A stretch of 64,000 nt of DNA, from contig NZ_AGUF01000040.1 in NCBI RefSeq assembly GCF_000236785.1, forward strand, positions 1-64,000, given 5' to 3'. Shown here piece after piece: positions 21,803 to 30,614 of the stretch (positions are counted from its first letter, which is position 1; each line of letters begins with the position of its first letter). The translations under genes were made by a program, and so were the position numbers. The notes under the pieces are model-generated. The model saw only the letters and a list, made by a program, of their open reading frames with translations, was not told the origin of the DNA and did no database searches. Source of the DNA: Achromobacter arsenitoxydans SY8. Its GTDB lineage: Bacteria; Pseudomonadota; Gammaproteobacteria; Burkholderiales; Burkholderiaceae_B.

Positions 21803-22717
21803 TCAGGCGCTGGCGAACGCCGGCAGGCGCTGCTCGATCCTGCGTATCACCTCGTCGGCGGCCGACGACAGTGGCCGCCCCAGGCGCAGCAGGGCCTGGC
21901 ATTCCGGCGCGCTCAGGATGGGATGGGCGATCTCCAGCGCCACAAGCTCGCCGCTGGCAAGTTCGCGGTGCACGCCCAGGTTGGGCATCAGCGTAACGCC
22001 GGCGCCGCCCAGCGCGTATTGCTTGAGCACTCGCAGCGAATTCGTGGTGAGGCTGGGGGTCAGGTGGATGCGCTCGGTGAATTCCAGCAGGTCCACCGCC
22101 TGGCGCAGGCCGTAGGGCGCGGACATCAGCGCAAACGGGTACGGCAGTATGTCCGCGATGGTGAGCGGCGCGCGCCGCTTCGCCAGTTCGTGGCCGGGCG
22201 CGGCCAGCAGGCAGACCGGATGCTTGCGGCTGACGCGGCAGCGCAGCCGCGGATCCACGGGCGGGTTATAGGCCAGCCCGATATGCGCGGCGTCGGTCGC
22301 CACGGCTTCCACCACTTCGTTCACCGACCCCACGTTGACGCTGATGTTGATCTGCGGATATTCGACGCAGAACGGGGCGATCACGTGCTCCATCAGGCTG
22401 TCGATGAAGCCCTCGCTGATCATCAGGTGCACGTTGCCGCGCTGCATGCCGCGCAGTTCCTGCAGGCGCGCGTTCAGGTGCTCATGCTGGGCGCGGCAGC
22501 CCCGGTGGTATTCCAGCAGCATGTCCGCCGCCTCGGTGGGCGCCAGCCCGCGCGCGCGGCGCTCGAAGAGCTGCACGCCGAGCTGCTTTTCCAGGAGCTG
22601 AATCTGGCGGCTGATGACCGAGGCCGCCGTATCGAGCTTGTCGGCCGCGCCGCGGATCGAGCCGCAGGCCATGACCTCGTGGAAGTACTTCAGGCGGACC
22701 TGGCTGATTTCCTGCAT
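21803..22717 (-). CDS. LysR family transcriptional regulator
   Basis: 304 residues. The N-terminal LysR helix-turn-helix (VRLKYFHEVMACGSIRGAADKLDTAASVISRQIQLLEKQLGVQLFERRARG, in segments about 7-57) is followed by a periplasmic-binding-like effector domain with GNVHLMISEGFIDSL (about 93-107) and GLAYNPPVDPRL. It is divergent from an MFS transporter/M81 peptidase pair across 217 bp with an unusual 12-bp tandem repeat and probably controls that pair. The inducer is unknown. Confidence 0.9.
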   Translation of the reverse strand: MQEISQVRLKYFHEVMACGSIRGAADKLDTAASVISRQIQLLEKQLGVQLFERRARGLAPTEAADMLLEYHRGCRAQHEHLNARLQELRGMQRGNVHLMISEGFIDSLMEHVIAPFCVEYPQINISVNVGSVNEVVEAVATDAAHIGLAYNPPVDPRLRCRVSRKHPVCLLAAPGHELAKRRAPLTIADILPYPFALMSAPYGLRQAVDLLEFTERIHLTPSLTTNSLRVLKQYALGGAGVTLMPNLGVHRELASGELVALEIAHPILSAPECQALLRLGRPLSSAADEVIRRIEQRLPAFASA

Positions 22718-22760
22718 TCCCTTGTTCCTGTCGCGCGGCGCGCATTGGCCGTTGATTGAC

Positions 22761-22815
22761 GCATCGCCTTAAGCATCGCCTTGAGCGTTGCCCTGAGCGT
22801 TGCCCGCAAGGCAAC
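22761..22815. repeat. Four 12-bp tandem repeats plus inverted repeat in LysR/MFS intergenic region
   Basis: Four units lie head to tail: GCATCGCCTTAA, GCATCGCCTTGA, GCGTTGCCCTGA and GCGTTGCCCGCA (22761-22808). The last one runs into an inverted repeat GTTGCC / GGCAAC (22799-22815). They lie 44-98 bp upstream of the LysR start codon, where LysR proteins commonly bind, so they may be operator copies. Function is inferred from position only. Confidence 0.55.
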
Positions 22816-22934
22816 GATAATTATCACCCAGGTCATTGTCTGGAACGCGGCTGTCTCCCAATATGGGCGCCGCCGGCAACGCCGGCGCCATCCCATGCCA
22901 CCGCGGGCGCAAGAACCGCCAGAGGAGACAAGCA

Positions 22935-24251
22935 ATGCCGAATCCAACCATGCCGGGCGCAGACCCGCGCCTGGCCCCGCTATACCGCAAGATCACGTGG
23001 CGCCTGCTGCCGTTCCTGCTGCTGTGCTACGTCTTTGCCTACCTGGACCGCATCAACATCGGCTTCGCCAAGCTGCAGATGCAGCAGGACGTGGGGATAT
23101 CCGACGCCGTCTACGGACTGGGCGCGGGCATCTTCTTCCTGGGCTACGTGATGTTCGAAGTGCCCAGCAACCTGCTGCTGACGCGCATCGGCGCGCGCCG
23201 CACCATCAGCCGCATCATGGTGCTGTGGGGCCTGACGTCGGCATCAATGCTGTTCGTGCAGGGCGAATGGAGCTTCTACATCCTGCGCTTCATGCTGGGC
23301 GTGTTCGAGGCGGGCTTCGCGCCGGGCATGATTTTCTACCTGACCTACTGGTATTCGCAGTCGCGCATGGCGGGCGTCATGGCGGTGGTGATGCTGGCCG
23401 GCCCCATCGGCGGCATCATCGGCGGGCCGGCGTCCGCCTGGATCATGACGGCCTTCTCGGGCGCGCACGGCCTGGAAGGCTGGCAGTGGATGTTCCTGCT
23501 GGAAGGCCTGCCCTGCGTGCTGCTGGGCGTGGTCGCGTTCTACTTCCTGGACGACAAGCCCGCCGAGGCGCGCTGGCTCAGCGCCGACGAAAAGGCGCTG
23601 CTGGCGGCCGACCTGGAATCGCGCGGCGCGCAGAAAAAGCACGCCTTCGCGCAGGTCCTGCGCGACCCGGCCATCTACGGCATGGCCCTCACCTACTTCT
23701 GTCTGATCTGCGGCATCTATGCGGTCAGCTTCTGGCTGCCGACCCTGCTCAAGATCGCCGGCGTGCAGGACACGATGGAGATCGGCCTGTATTCCGCAAT
23801 CCCGTATCTGTGCGCCGCCGCCTTCATGCTGTGGTTCGCGCGCAGTTCCGACCGGATGCAGGAGCGGCGCTGGCACACCCTGGCGCCAGCCCTGCTGGCC
23901 GGCATCTCGCTGTGCGTGGCGACCGCCGCGCCCACGCAGTTCGCCCTGTCGCTGTCGGCCATCACCCTGGCCACGGGATTCATGTGGGCCGCCTACACCG
24001 TGTTCTGGGCCATCCCGTCGCAGTACCTGAAAGGCGAGGCGGCGGCCGGCGGCATCGCGCTCATCAACAGCATCGGCCTGTTGGGCGGTTTTCTCAGTCC
24101 GTCTATCATCGGCTGGTCCAAGCAGGCCACCGGATCCCTGTCCGGCGGCCTGTATGTGATTTCGGCCCTGCTGGTGGCGGGCGCCCTGCTCCTCCTGGTC
24201 AACCGCCCGCCCCAGGCCACGCCCGACAAACCCGCGCCCGCGCGCGCCTGA
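22935..24251 (+). CDS. MFS transporter, anion:cation symporter-type
   Basis: A 438-residue 12-helix transporter of the inner membrane. It has the ACS-family start (ITWRLLPFLLLCYVFAYLDRINIGFAKLQM in segments, about 18-47), the GARRTISRIMVLWGLTSA loop (about 88-105), and the sequences PSNLLLTRIG and EAGFAPGMIFYLTYWY. This family takes up organic acids such as phthalate, tartrate and glucarate. The ATG at 22935 is chosen over an in-frame upstream ATG at 22836 because AGAGGAGA precedes it and because the family sequence starts there. It is followed 24 bp later by the M81 peptidase, so uptake and hydrolysis of one compound is a reasonable guess. Confidence 0.9.
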   Translation: MPNPTMPGADPRLAPLYRKITWRLLPFLLLCYVFAYLDRINIGFAKLQMQQDVGISDAVYGLGAGIFFLGYVMFEVPSNLLLTRIGARRTISRIMVLWGLTSASMLFVQGEWSFYILRFMLGVFEAGFAPGMIFYLTYWYSQSRMAGVMAVVMLAGPIGGIIGGPASAWIMTAFSGAHGLEGWQWMFLLEGLPCVLLGVVAFYFLDDKPAEARWLSADEKALLAADLESRGAQKKHAFAQVLRDPAIYGMALTYFCLICGIYAVSFWLPTLLKIAGVQDTMEIGLYSAIPYLCAAAFMLWFARSSDRMQERRWHTLAPALLAGISLCVATAAPTQFALSLSAITLATGFMWAAYTVFWAIPSQYLKGEAAAGGIALINSIGLLGGFLSPSIIGWSKQATGSLSGGLYVISALLVAGALLLLVNRPPQATPDKPAPARA

Positions 24252-24275
24252 AGTCCAACTCGACAGGAATCAATC

Positions 24276-25772
24276 ATGCATATTCTGGTTGCTGGCTTCC
24301 AGCATGAAACGAATACCTTCGCGCCGTCCAAGGCCGGATACGAAAACTTCATCCGCGGCGAAGGCTTTCCGGCAATGGTGCGGGGCGCGGACATGCTGGC
24401 GCTGCGCGAGGTCAACATCCCGGCGGGCGGATTCATCAATGCCGTGATGGCCGAGGGCCACACAGTGCAGACCGTGATCTGGGCGGGCGCCAGCCCGTCG
24501 GCCCACGTGACGCAAGACGCCTACGAACGCATCGCTGGCGAGATCCTGGACGCGGTCCGTGCAGGCGGCCATGACGCCGTCTACCTGGATCTGCACGGCG
24601 CGATGGTTACCGAACACCTGGACGACGGCGAAGGCGAACTGCTGGCCCGCGTGCGCGACATCGTGGGCCCTGACGTGCCCGTCGTGGCCAGCCTGGACCT
24701 GCACGCGAACGTCACCGCCCGCATGCTGGAAATGGCCGACGGCCTGGTGGCGTTCCGCACCTACCCGCATGTGGACATGGCCGACACCGGCGTACAGGCC
24801 GCACGCCTGCTGCTTGCGCGCCTCCAGGCCGGCACGCAATGGAAGCGCAGCGAACGCCGCCTGCCCTTCCTGATCCCGATCAACGGCATGTGCACGATGC
24901 TGCAACCCTCGCAGGGCGTGTACGAAATGCTCGGGCGGCTGGAGCAGACGCCGGGAGTGGCTTCGATCTCGTTCGCGCCGGGCTTTCCCGCCGCGGACTT
25001 CCCGGAATGCGGTCCGGTCGTGTGGGCCTACGGCACGGACGCCGCCGCAGTGGAGCAAGTGACCGAAACGCTCTATGCGCGCGTGCTGGCGCTGGAACCG
25101 GAATGGTCGCCCGATTTCCTGGCGCCGGCCGACGCCGTGCGCCGCGCGCAAACGCTGGCGGCGGATGCGTCGCGCCCCGTGGTGATTGCCGACACGCAGG
25201 ACAACCCGGGCGCGGGCGGCGACGCCAACACGACCGGCATGCTGCGTGCGCTGGTGCAGGCCGACGCGCAGAATGCGGCGCTGGGCCTTTTCTATGATCC
25301 GGACGCGGTGCGCCAGGCGACGAGCGCGGGCGTGGGCGCCACTGTAAAGCTGAGCCTGGGCGGACAGTCCGGCGTGGCGGGCGATGCCGCCTTCGAAGGC
25401 GAATTCGTGGTCGAAATGCTGTCGCCCGGCAAGCTGCGCTTTGACGGGCCGATGATGAACGGCATGGACGTGGACCTGGGCGCGGTCGCCACCCTGCGGA
25501 TCGGCGGCGTGCGCGTGGTGGCCAGCGCCGGCAAGGCGCAGATGCTGGACCGCAACCTGTTCCGCGTGGGCGGCGTGCAGCCCGAGGAAATGGGCATCCT
25601 GGTGGTGAAGAGTTCGGTGCACTTCCGGGCGGACTTCCAGCCCATCGCGCACGAGGTGCTGGTGGCCAAGGCGCCGGGGCCGATGCAGGCCGATCCGGCC
25701 GACCTGCCCTGGACGCGCCTGGCGCCGGGCATGCGGGTGCGGCCGCTGGGACGGCCGTTCGCGGCAAACTAA
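24276..25772 (+). CDS. M81 family metallopeptidase (MlrC-like)
   Basis: A 498-residue cytosolic zinc hydrolase related to MlrC, the enzyme that finishes microcystin breakdown. It begins MHILVAGFQHETNTFAPSK, with the family His-Glu pair in QHETN (9-13). Further metal-ligand candidates are DLHGAMVTEH (about 107-116), SLDLHANVT (about 141-149) and FRTYPHVDMADTG (about 163-175). The C-terminal MlrC half has DTQDNPGAGGDANTTGMLRAL (in segments, about 306-326). It is the second gene after the MFS transporter under the divergent LysR. The true substrate is probably a small peptide-like or hydantoin-like compound, unknown here. Confidence 0.88.
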   Translation: MHILVAGFQHETNTFAPSKAGYENFIRGEGFPAMVRGADMLALREVNIPAGGFINAVMAEGHTVQTVIWAGASPSAHVTQDAYERIAGEILDAVRAGGHDAVYLDLHGAMVTEHLDDGEGELLARVRDIVGPDVPVVASLDLHANVTARMLEMADGLVAFRTYPHVDMADTGVQAARLLLARLQAGTQWKRSERRLPFLIPINGMCTMLQPSQGVYEMLGRLEQTPGVASISFAPGFPAADFPECGPVVWAYGTDAAAVEQVTETLYARVLALEPEWSPDFLAPADAVRRAQTLAADASRPVVIADTQDNPGAGGDANTTGMLRALVQADAQNAALGLFYDPDAVRQATSAGVGATVKLSLGGQSGVAGDAAFEGEFVVEMLSPGKLRFDGPMMNGMDVDLGAVATLRIGGVRVVASAGKAQMLDRNLFRVGGVQPEEMGILVVKSSVHFRADFQPIAHEVLVAKAPGPMQADPADLPWTRLAPGMRVRPLGRPFAAN

Positions 25773-25827
25773 GCCGCCAGGCCAGCGGGCGCGCCAGTGG
25801 CGCCCCGCCAGGCGCGGGCGGCCATGC

Positions 25828-26532
25828 CTACTTCAGCTTGCCCTGCGGGCTGACGAAATCTTCCAGCGTCAGCCCCTTTTCCTTCAAGATGGCTTCCAGC
25901 AGCGGCTGCAGCCGGCCCAGGCTTTCCTGGACGGTTTCGCGCACGGTGTCGACCACGACCTGCGTGCTGCGCTCGATCTCGATATTGACCAGATCGCCCG
26001 CCTGCTTGTCCTCGAAGACCGTCATGCGGCGCGTTTCGGGGATCAGCCATACCTCGAACCAGCCTTCGGCGCGATTCACTTCCGACACGGTCAGGCTGGC
26101 GCCGTTGATGGCGATATAGCCCTTGGCAAACACGTACTTGCGGAAAGCTTCGGGAATGCTGAAGCGCATCAAGCGGTTGGTGTCCGACGACTTCACCATC
26201 AGCACTTCCGACGTGAAGTCCACATGCCCCGACAGCGGATGGCCGCCGATCTCGGCGCCGTCCTTGGCCGCGCGCTCGACGTTGGCGCGGTCGCCTTCGG
26301 CGTAGCCGCCCAGCGTGGTGATCGCCAGGCTTTGCAGCATGACGTCGAAGGTGGCCTGGTTCTCGGACAGGATTTCAGTAACGGTCAGGCAGACACCGTC
26401 GGTCGACACGCTGGCGCCGATGGCCAGGTCAACGCAGAAACCAGGGGGGAAATCCAGCGTGAAGGTGCGCAGGCCTTCGCGATCCGCGATCTTGGCGATC
26501 TTCGCGGTGCCTTGAACAATACCGGTGAACAT
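25828..26532 (-). CDS. ribC: Riboflavin synthase, alpha chain
   Basis: Riboflavin synthase dismutates two 6,7-dimethyl-8-ribityllumazines to riboflavin plus pyrimidinedione. The 234-residue protein has the invariant N-terminus MFTGIVQG and two lumazine-binding barrels: VSTDGVCLTVTEI, then NVERAAKDGAEIGGHPLSGHVD (in segments) in the first, and GYIAINGASLTVSEV, then LIPETRRMTVFEDK in the second. The NVERA and GHPLSGH sequences match the E. coli RibC-type enzyme. The C-terminus is extended by about 20 residues. It stands alone, and the 88-bp gap upstream is too short for an FMN riboswitch, none of whose consensus is present. Confidence 0.93.
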   Translation of the reverse strand: MFTGIVQGTAKIAKIADREGLRTFTLDFPPGFCVDLAIGASVSTDGVCLTVTEILSENQATFDVMLQSLAITTLGGYAEGDRANVERAAKDGAEIGGHPLSGHVDFTSEVLMVKSSDTNRLMRFSIPEAFRKYVFAKGYIAINGASLTVSEVNRAEGWFEVWLIPETRRMTVFEDKQAGDLVNIEIERSTQVVVDTVRETVQESLGRLQPLLEAILKEKGLTLEDFVSPQGKLK

Positions 26533-26620
26533 ACGGATCCTGAATGCGGGGCGGCAAGCCCCGGAAGCAAAACATCAACGTTAACCGATATTTTGCCCGG
26601 GGCCGCCGCCCGCACGCGGA

Positions 26621-28054
26621 TCAGTGGCGGATGGCGATGGTCTTCAGGGTGGTGAAGCCGTACAGCGCCTCGAAGCCCTTTTCACGGCCGTAGCCCGACT
26701 GGCGCGAACCGCCGAACGGCAGTTCCACGCCGCCGCCCGCGCCGTAGTTGTTGATGAACACCTGCCCGGCGCGCAGCTTGCGGGCCAGGCGCAGCTGGCG
26801 GCCGCCGTCGCGCGTCCAGACGCCGGCCACCAGGCCATACAGCGTGCCATTGGCGATTTCCAGCGCCTCTTCCTCGGTGTCGAACACCATGGCGGCCAGC
26901 ACCGGACCAAAGACTTCTTCCTGCGCCAGGCGGCTGTCCGGCGGCACGTCGCGGAACAGCACGGGCGGCTGGTAGAAGCCCGCGTCCGGCGTGCCGTCCT
27001 TGAGCTTGCCGCGCGCGGCGACCTTCATGCCTTGCGCTTCCGCTTCCGCCAGGAAGCCGCGCACGCGGTCCTGCTGGCGGGCGTTGATCAGCGGGCCCAC
27101 GTCCAGGTCGGCGGCGGCCGGGCCGGTGACGGTGGCCGAGAACGCGTCGGACAGGCGCTTGAGCACGGTCTCGTACACGCCGCGCTGGATCAGCACGCGG
27201 CTGCCGGCCGAGCAGGTCTGGCCGGCGTTCTGGATGATGGCGGCCAGCAGCACCGGCATTGCTGCGTCCAGGTCGGCGTCGTCAAACACGATCTGCGGCG
27301 ACTTGCCGCCCAGTTCCAGCGTGACGGGCACGTGGTTTTCGGCGGCGGCGTGCGCAACCATCTTGCCCGTCTGCGGCGAACCGGTGAACGAGATGTGGTC
27401 GATGCCGGGATGCGCGGACAGCGCGGCGCCCGCTTCGTGGCCGTAGCCCGTGACGATGTTCAGCGCGCCGGCGGGCAGGCCCACTTCGGCGGCGATCTCA
27501 GCCAGCTTCAGCAGCGACAGGCAGGCGTCCTCGGCGGGCTTGACCACGCAGGCGTTGCCCGCGGCCAGCGCGGCGCCGACACTGCGGCCGAAAATTTGCA
27601 GCGGGTAGTTCCAGGGCACGATGTGGCCGGTCACGCCATGCGCTTCGCGCACGGTCAGCACGGTGAAGCCCGGGGTGTACGGAATGGTCTCGCCGTGCAG
27701 CTTGTCCACCGCGCCGGCGTAGAACTCGAAATAGCGCGCCACGGCGGCGGCGTCGGCGCGGGCCTGCTTGATGGGCTTGCCGGTGTCGGCCGACTCCAGC
27801 TGCGCCAGTTCTTCCTGGCGGTCCAGCAGGGCAAAGGCGATGCGCATCAACAGGCGGCTGCGCGCCGCCGGCGCCATCTGCCCCCACTCGCCTTCGAAGG
27901 CGGCGCGGGCGGCCTGCACGGCGCTGTCCACGTCGGCTTCGTTCGAACGGGCGATTGCCTCGAAAGGCTTGCCATCGGACGGGTTCAGGACGGGAATGGT
28001 TTCACCGGTGGCCGCGGCCACCCATTGGTTGGCGATAAAGTTCTTCTGAGTCAC
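26621..28054 (-). CDS. NAD(P)-dependent aldehyde dehydrogenase
   Basis: A 477-residue aldehyde dehydrogenase. It has the cofactor-site VPWNYPLQIFGRSVGAALAAGN (in segments, about 144-165), the FTGSPQTGK motif (about 224-232), catalytic Glu in VTLELGGKSP (about 247-256), catalytic Cys in NAGQTCSAGSRV (about 281-292) and EEVFGPVLAAM (about 383-393). It starts at a GTG (28054) and is divergent from a GntR/SDR pair, so it likely works with the SDR in an alcohol-to-acid oxidation. No clear Shine-Dalgarno is seen. The exact aldehyde is unknown. Confidence 0.92.
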   Translation of the reverse strand: MTQKNFIANQWVAAATGETIPVLNPSDGKPFEAIARSNEADVDSAVQAARAAFEGEWGQMAPAARSRLLMRIAFALLDRQEELAQLESADTGKPIKQARADAAAVARYFEFYAGAVDKLHGETIPYTPGFTVLTVREAHGVTGHIVPWNYPLQIFGRSVGAALAAGNACVVKPAEDACLSLLKLAEIAAEVGLPAGALNIVTGYGHEAGAALSAHPGIDHISFTGSPQTGKMVAHAAAENHVPVTLELGGKSPQIVFDDADLDAAMPVLLAAIIQNAGQTCSAGSRVLIQRGVYETVLKRLSDAFSATVTGPAAADLDVGPLINARQQDRVRGFLAEAEAQGMKVAARGKLKDGTPDAGFYQPPVLFRDVPPDSRLAQEEVFGPVLAAMVFDTEEEALEIANGTLYGLVAGVWTRDGGRQLRLARKLRAGQVFINNYGAGGGVELPFGGSRQSGYGREKGFEALYGFTTLKTIAIRH

Positions 28055-28206
28055 GATGTGCGGAGTAAAGTAGCGGCCGGACGGCCGGTTGCGGGAATTG
28101 GGGTGGTCTCCAGGCGCTCGCGGCGGCTGGGCCGGTTGCGCCGCCGGCGCGTCGTGCGCGCGGGCGTTGTGGTTTGCCTGCCAAGGTACGGGAGCCCGCC
28201 AGAACT

Positions 28207-28223
28207 TGTCAATTGGATTGACA
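28207..28223. promoter_or_regulatory. Palindromic candidate operator between ALDH and GntR genes
   Basis: Arms TGTCAA and TTGACA surround a 5-bp spacer; the right arm is also a perfect -35 hexamer on the plus strand. It lies about mid-way in the 299-bp divergent gap, 131 bp upstream of the GntR start. The rest of the gap is GC-rich near the ALDH start and AT-richer toward GntR, with a CATAAT at 28331-28336 that could be a -10 box. No gene is seen there. Confidence 0.4.
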
Positions 28224-28353
28224 GCTTTTGTCCCAAGCTTCAGGATATTTTTTTGAATGATGGGGTTATCCCTAATATTTCAGGGGCTTATTGCCCCGCC
28301 GGGTTTGTACGGTCTGATGACAACCCTGCCCATAATGACTAGGAGCGCGCCTC

Positions 28354-29157
28354 ATGAGCAATGTGCGTGACCCGCAGCTTGAATCGCTGCTGGCCGCGGC
28401 CACCCGCCCCCGTCCGGAACTGGACGTGCTGGCCGAGGTGGCTTCCGGCCTGGGCTATGTGCGCGCCGAGCGCTTCGCCGAGCGCGTCTACGAAAGCCTG
28501 TTCTACGCCATCGCCACCGGCAAGATCGCCCCGGGCAACAAGCTGCCGACGGAACTGGAACTGGCCGCGCTGTTCGAGGTGTCGCGCCCCGTCGTGCGCC
28601 AGGCGCTGGACCGCCTGCGCGAAGACCAACTGGTGGATTCCATCCGCGGCTCCGGCACCTACGTCAAATCCAAGCCCGACCTGATGGGCGGCATGCCGGC
28701 GGTGGACCCCGCGCGCCGGGTCGGCCACATCCTGGAAGGCCTGGAATTGCGGATGGTGATCGAACCCGAATGCGCACACCTGGCCGCCCTGCGCCGCAGC
28801 AGCGACGACCTGCAGGAAATGGACCGCATGCTCACCGGCTACGAAGAGGCCGACGCGTCCGGCGCCATCGCGCATCACCACGACTACGGCTTTCACCGCG
28901 CCATCGCCGCCGCCACCGGCAACCAGCGCTTCGTCCAGGTGCTCAAGTCGCTGGAATACGACGTCAGCCACGCCGTGAACGTCATGCGCCACCTGGTCCA
29001 CAGCGAACCCTGGAAACGCACGCGCGCCGCCATCGACGAACACCGCCATATCTACAGACTGATCCGCGATCAGGACGCCGAGGGCGCGCGCAACGTCATG
29101 CGCGCCCACATCGAGAAAGCCCGCAGCCGCATGCTCAACAGCGGCACGGAACACTAA
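28354..29157 (+). CDS. GntR/FadR family transcriptional regulator
   Basis: 267 residues. A 40-residue N-terminal extension is followed by a winged helix (FAERVYESLFYAIATGKIAPGNKLPTE-type start; LAALFEVSRPVVRQALDRLRE, about 75-95; IRGSGTYVKS) and an FCD effector domain with HHHDYGFHRAIAAATGN (about 173-189) and EHRHIYRLIRDQD (about 229-241), giving the usual Asp/His metal set. RBS TAGGAG precedes the ATG. It is followed 18 bp later by an SDR and is divergent from an aldehyde dehydrogenase; it likely controls both transcripts. Confidence 0.9.
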   Translation: MSNVRDPQLESLLAAATRPRPELDVLAEVASGLGYVRAERFAERVYESLFYAIATGKIAPGNKLPTELELAALFEVSRPVVRQALDRLREDQLVDSIRGSGTYVKSKPDLMGGMPAVDPARRVGHILEGLELRMVIEPECAHLAALRRSSDDLQEMDRMLTGYEEADASGAIAHHHDYGFHRAIAAATGNQRFVQVLKSLEYDVSHAVNVMRHLVHSEPWKRTRAAIDEHRHIYRLIRDQDAEGARNVMRAHIEKARSRMLNSGTEH

Positions 29158-29175
29158 GCAGGAAGCCGTACCCTC

Positions 29176-29958
29176 ATGTCTACGCAACGCCCCCAACTGA
29201 ACCTGGACCAGCAGCTCGTCATCGTCACCGGCGCCAGCCGCGGCCTGGGCGCCGCCATCGCGCGGGCCTTTCTGCGCGAAGGCGCGAAGGTCGTCGTCAA
29301 CTACCTGAACAGCGCCGACCGCGCAGAGGCGCTGGCCGCCGCCGCCCCGGACCGCGCGCTGGCCGTGCAGGCCGACGTGCGCGACCCCGCCGCCGTCGCC
29401 GCCATGGTCGCCCGCGCCAGCCAGCACTTCGGCCAGCCGGTAAGCACCATCGTCAACAACGCCCTGCCCGCCTTCCAGTTCAACGGCGACGCCCGCCCCC
29501 ACGCCGACACGCTCGACTGGGCCCAGATGAACGCCCAGATCGAAGGCAGCGTGCGCGCGGCGCTCAACACCACGCAAGCCGCCCTGCCCGGCATGCGCGC
29601 CGCCGGCGGCGGCCGCATCATCAACGTGGGCACCAACCTGGTCCAGAACCCCGTGGTGCCCTACCACGACTACACCGCCGCCAAGGCCGCACTGCTGGCC
29701 TTCACCCGCACCCTGTCGCACGAACTGGGCGCGGACGGCATCACCGTCAACATGGTGTCGGGCGGCCTGCTGCGCACCACCGACGCGTCGGCGGCCACGC
29801 CCGACGCGGTCTTCGACATGATCGCCGCCGGCACGCCGCTGCGCGAAGTCACCACCCCGGAACAGTTCGCCGACGCGGTGCTGTTCTTCGCCTGCCCCTG
29901 GTCGCGCGCCGTGACGGGGCAGAACCTGATCGTGGATGGGGGGCTGGTCAAAGGCTGA
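29176..29958 (+). CDS. Short-chain dehydrogenase/reductase with atypical active site
   Basis: A 260-residue classical-type SDR. The NAD(P) motif is TGASRGLG (about 19-26), VNNA (about 95-98) is the conserved Asn region, and Tyr-Lys is in DYTAAKAALLAFTR (about 155-168). The catalytic Ser position, 13 residues before the Tyr, is Thr (VGTNLVQNP), and the usual PG after the Rossmann strand 6 is SGG. AGGAAG lies upstream of the ATG. It follows the GntR gene in an apparent two-gene operon. Relatives are named 3-oxoacyl-ACP reductases, but the context suggests a catabolic dehydrogenase. Confidence 0.88.
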   Translation: MSTQRPQLNLDQQLVIVTGASRGLGAAIARAFLREGAKVVVNYLNSADRAEALAAAAPDRALAVQADVRDPAAVAAMVARASQHFGQPVSTIVNNALPAFQFNGDARPHADTLDWAQMNAQIEGSVRAALNTTQAALPGMRAAGGGRIINVGTNLVQNPVVPYHDYTAAKAALLAFTRTLSHELGADGITVNMVSGGLLRTTDASAATPDAVFDMIAAGTPLREVTTPEQFADAVLFFACPWSRAVTGQNLIVDGGLVKG

Positions 29959-30045
29959 CCTGCTCATCAGCATTAAGCCCGGCATAAACGACCAGCCTCT
30001 CGTGTTACGGTTGAAAAGCGGATCGACCGCAAGTCAGGAGGCATG

Positions 30046-30267
30046 ATGAAGACGCACATCACCTACCGTAAGCTCGACGGCAGCGAAGGCGTGGCGCTCG
30101 TCGATGGCGGAATTTCGGACACGCTGCAAGCCAAGCGCGAACTGGCAAACTGGCTGGATCTGCCCGAAGTGAATGATCCCGCCGCCGACCGCGAGGATAT
30201 CGACGGCAGATTGCGGCACGGCGGCATCGTGCCGGATTCTGTCGAGTTCAATCACATCAGCGAATAG
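30046..30267 (+). CDS. Small conserved-looking hypothetical protein
   Basis: A 73-residue acidic protein (MKTHITYRKLDGSEGVALVD at the start, NHISE at the end) with no membrane segment. AGGAGG at 30036-30041 is 4 nt before this ATG and only 1 nt before an adjacent upstream ATG at 30043, so 30046 is preferred. A strong terminator hairpin follows the stop by 9 bp, giving a complete single-gene unit. Base composition is slightly lower in GC than the core genes. I do not recognise the family. Confidence 0.65.
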   Translation: MKTHITYRKLDGSEGVALVDGGISDTLQAKRELANWLDLPEVNDPAADREDIDGRLRHGGIVPDSVEFNHISE

Positions 30268-30276
30268 CTCGGCAGG

Positions 30277-30304
30277 AAGGCCCCGACGGTTATGTCGGGG
30301 CCTT
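30277..30304. terminator. Strong intrinsic terminator
   Basis: An 11-bp stem (AAGGCCCCGAC paired with GTCGGGGCCTT) has a 6-nt loop and is followed by TTTGCTATT on the plus strand. It ends the small gene at 30267 and can also act on the minus-strand effector/immunity unit that stops at 30330. Confidence 0.8.
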
Positions 30305-30329
30305 TGCTATTGCGGCAAGCCCGGAGCAA

Positions 30330-30614
30330 CTAACGAACCAGCCTCTTGCGCCCGCGCAGCCAGCGCATCAAAATCCAGACCAATGCGGTCGCCACCACCA
30401 TAGTCAACGCCGCGGCGGTAAATACCACCAGGTACTCCACGTCGGCGGCATGTTCACAACAGCGAACCTCTACTCGCTGGTTCACCTGCTTCCAAACCCA
30501 TTGCGGAATGGGGGCCCAGGCACTTGTGTCGCGGATCCAATAGAGGGTCAAACCAAGGCTGGACATAATGAGCCAGATGACCAGCACACAGCAGCGAAAA
30601 AGCCTGCGCATCAT
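30330..30614 (-). CDS. Two-helix membrane protein, putative immunity protein of the Tlde1-like effector
   Basis: A 94-residue protein with a first helix (CCVLVIWLIMSSLGLTLYW, about 8-26), an exposed loop of about 38 residues carrying a Cys-Cys pair, a second helix (EYLVVFTAAALTMVVATALV, about 61-80) and a basic tail (RWLRGRKRLVR). The positive-inside rule puts the loop in the periplasm. Its ATG overlaps the stop of the upstream DUF2778-type gene (ATGA), so the two are translationally coupled, as effector and immunity genes often are. No family is recognised; the immunity role rests on context. A second ATG lies directly after the first, and an in-frame start at 30629 is also possible. Confidence 0.6.
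   Translation of the reverse strand: MMRRLFRCCVLVIWLIMSSLGLTLYWIRDTSAWAPIPQWVWKQVNQRVEVRCCEHAADVEYLVVFTAAALTMVVATALVWILMRWLRGRKRLVR

Noticed and set aside
26533-26620. Possible FMN riboswitch upstream of riboflavin synthase
   Set aside because: The gap is only 88 bp and lacks the conserved FMN-aptamer blocks; only a simple GC hairpin is present.
26624-28342. A 572-codon frame antisense to the aldehyde dehydrogenase
   Set aside because: No recognisable domain; it mirrors the coding bias of the aldehyde dehydrogenase gene, whose catalytic motifs are complete.
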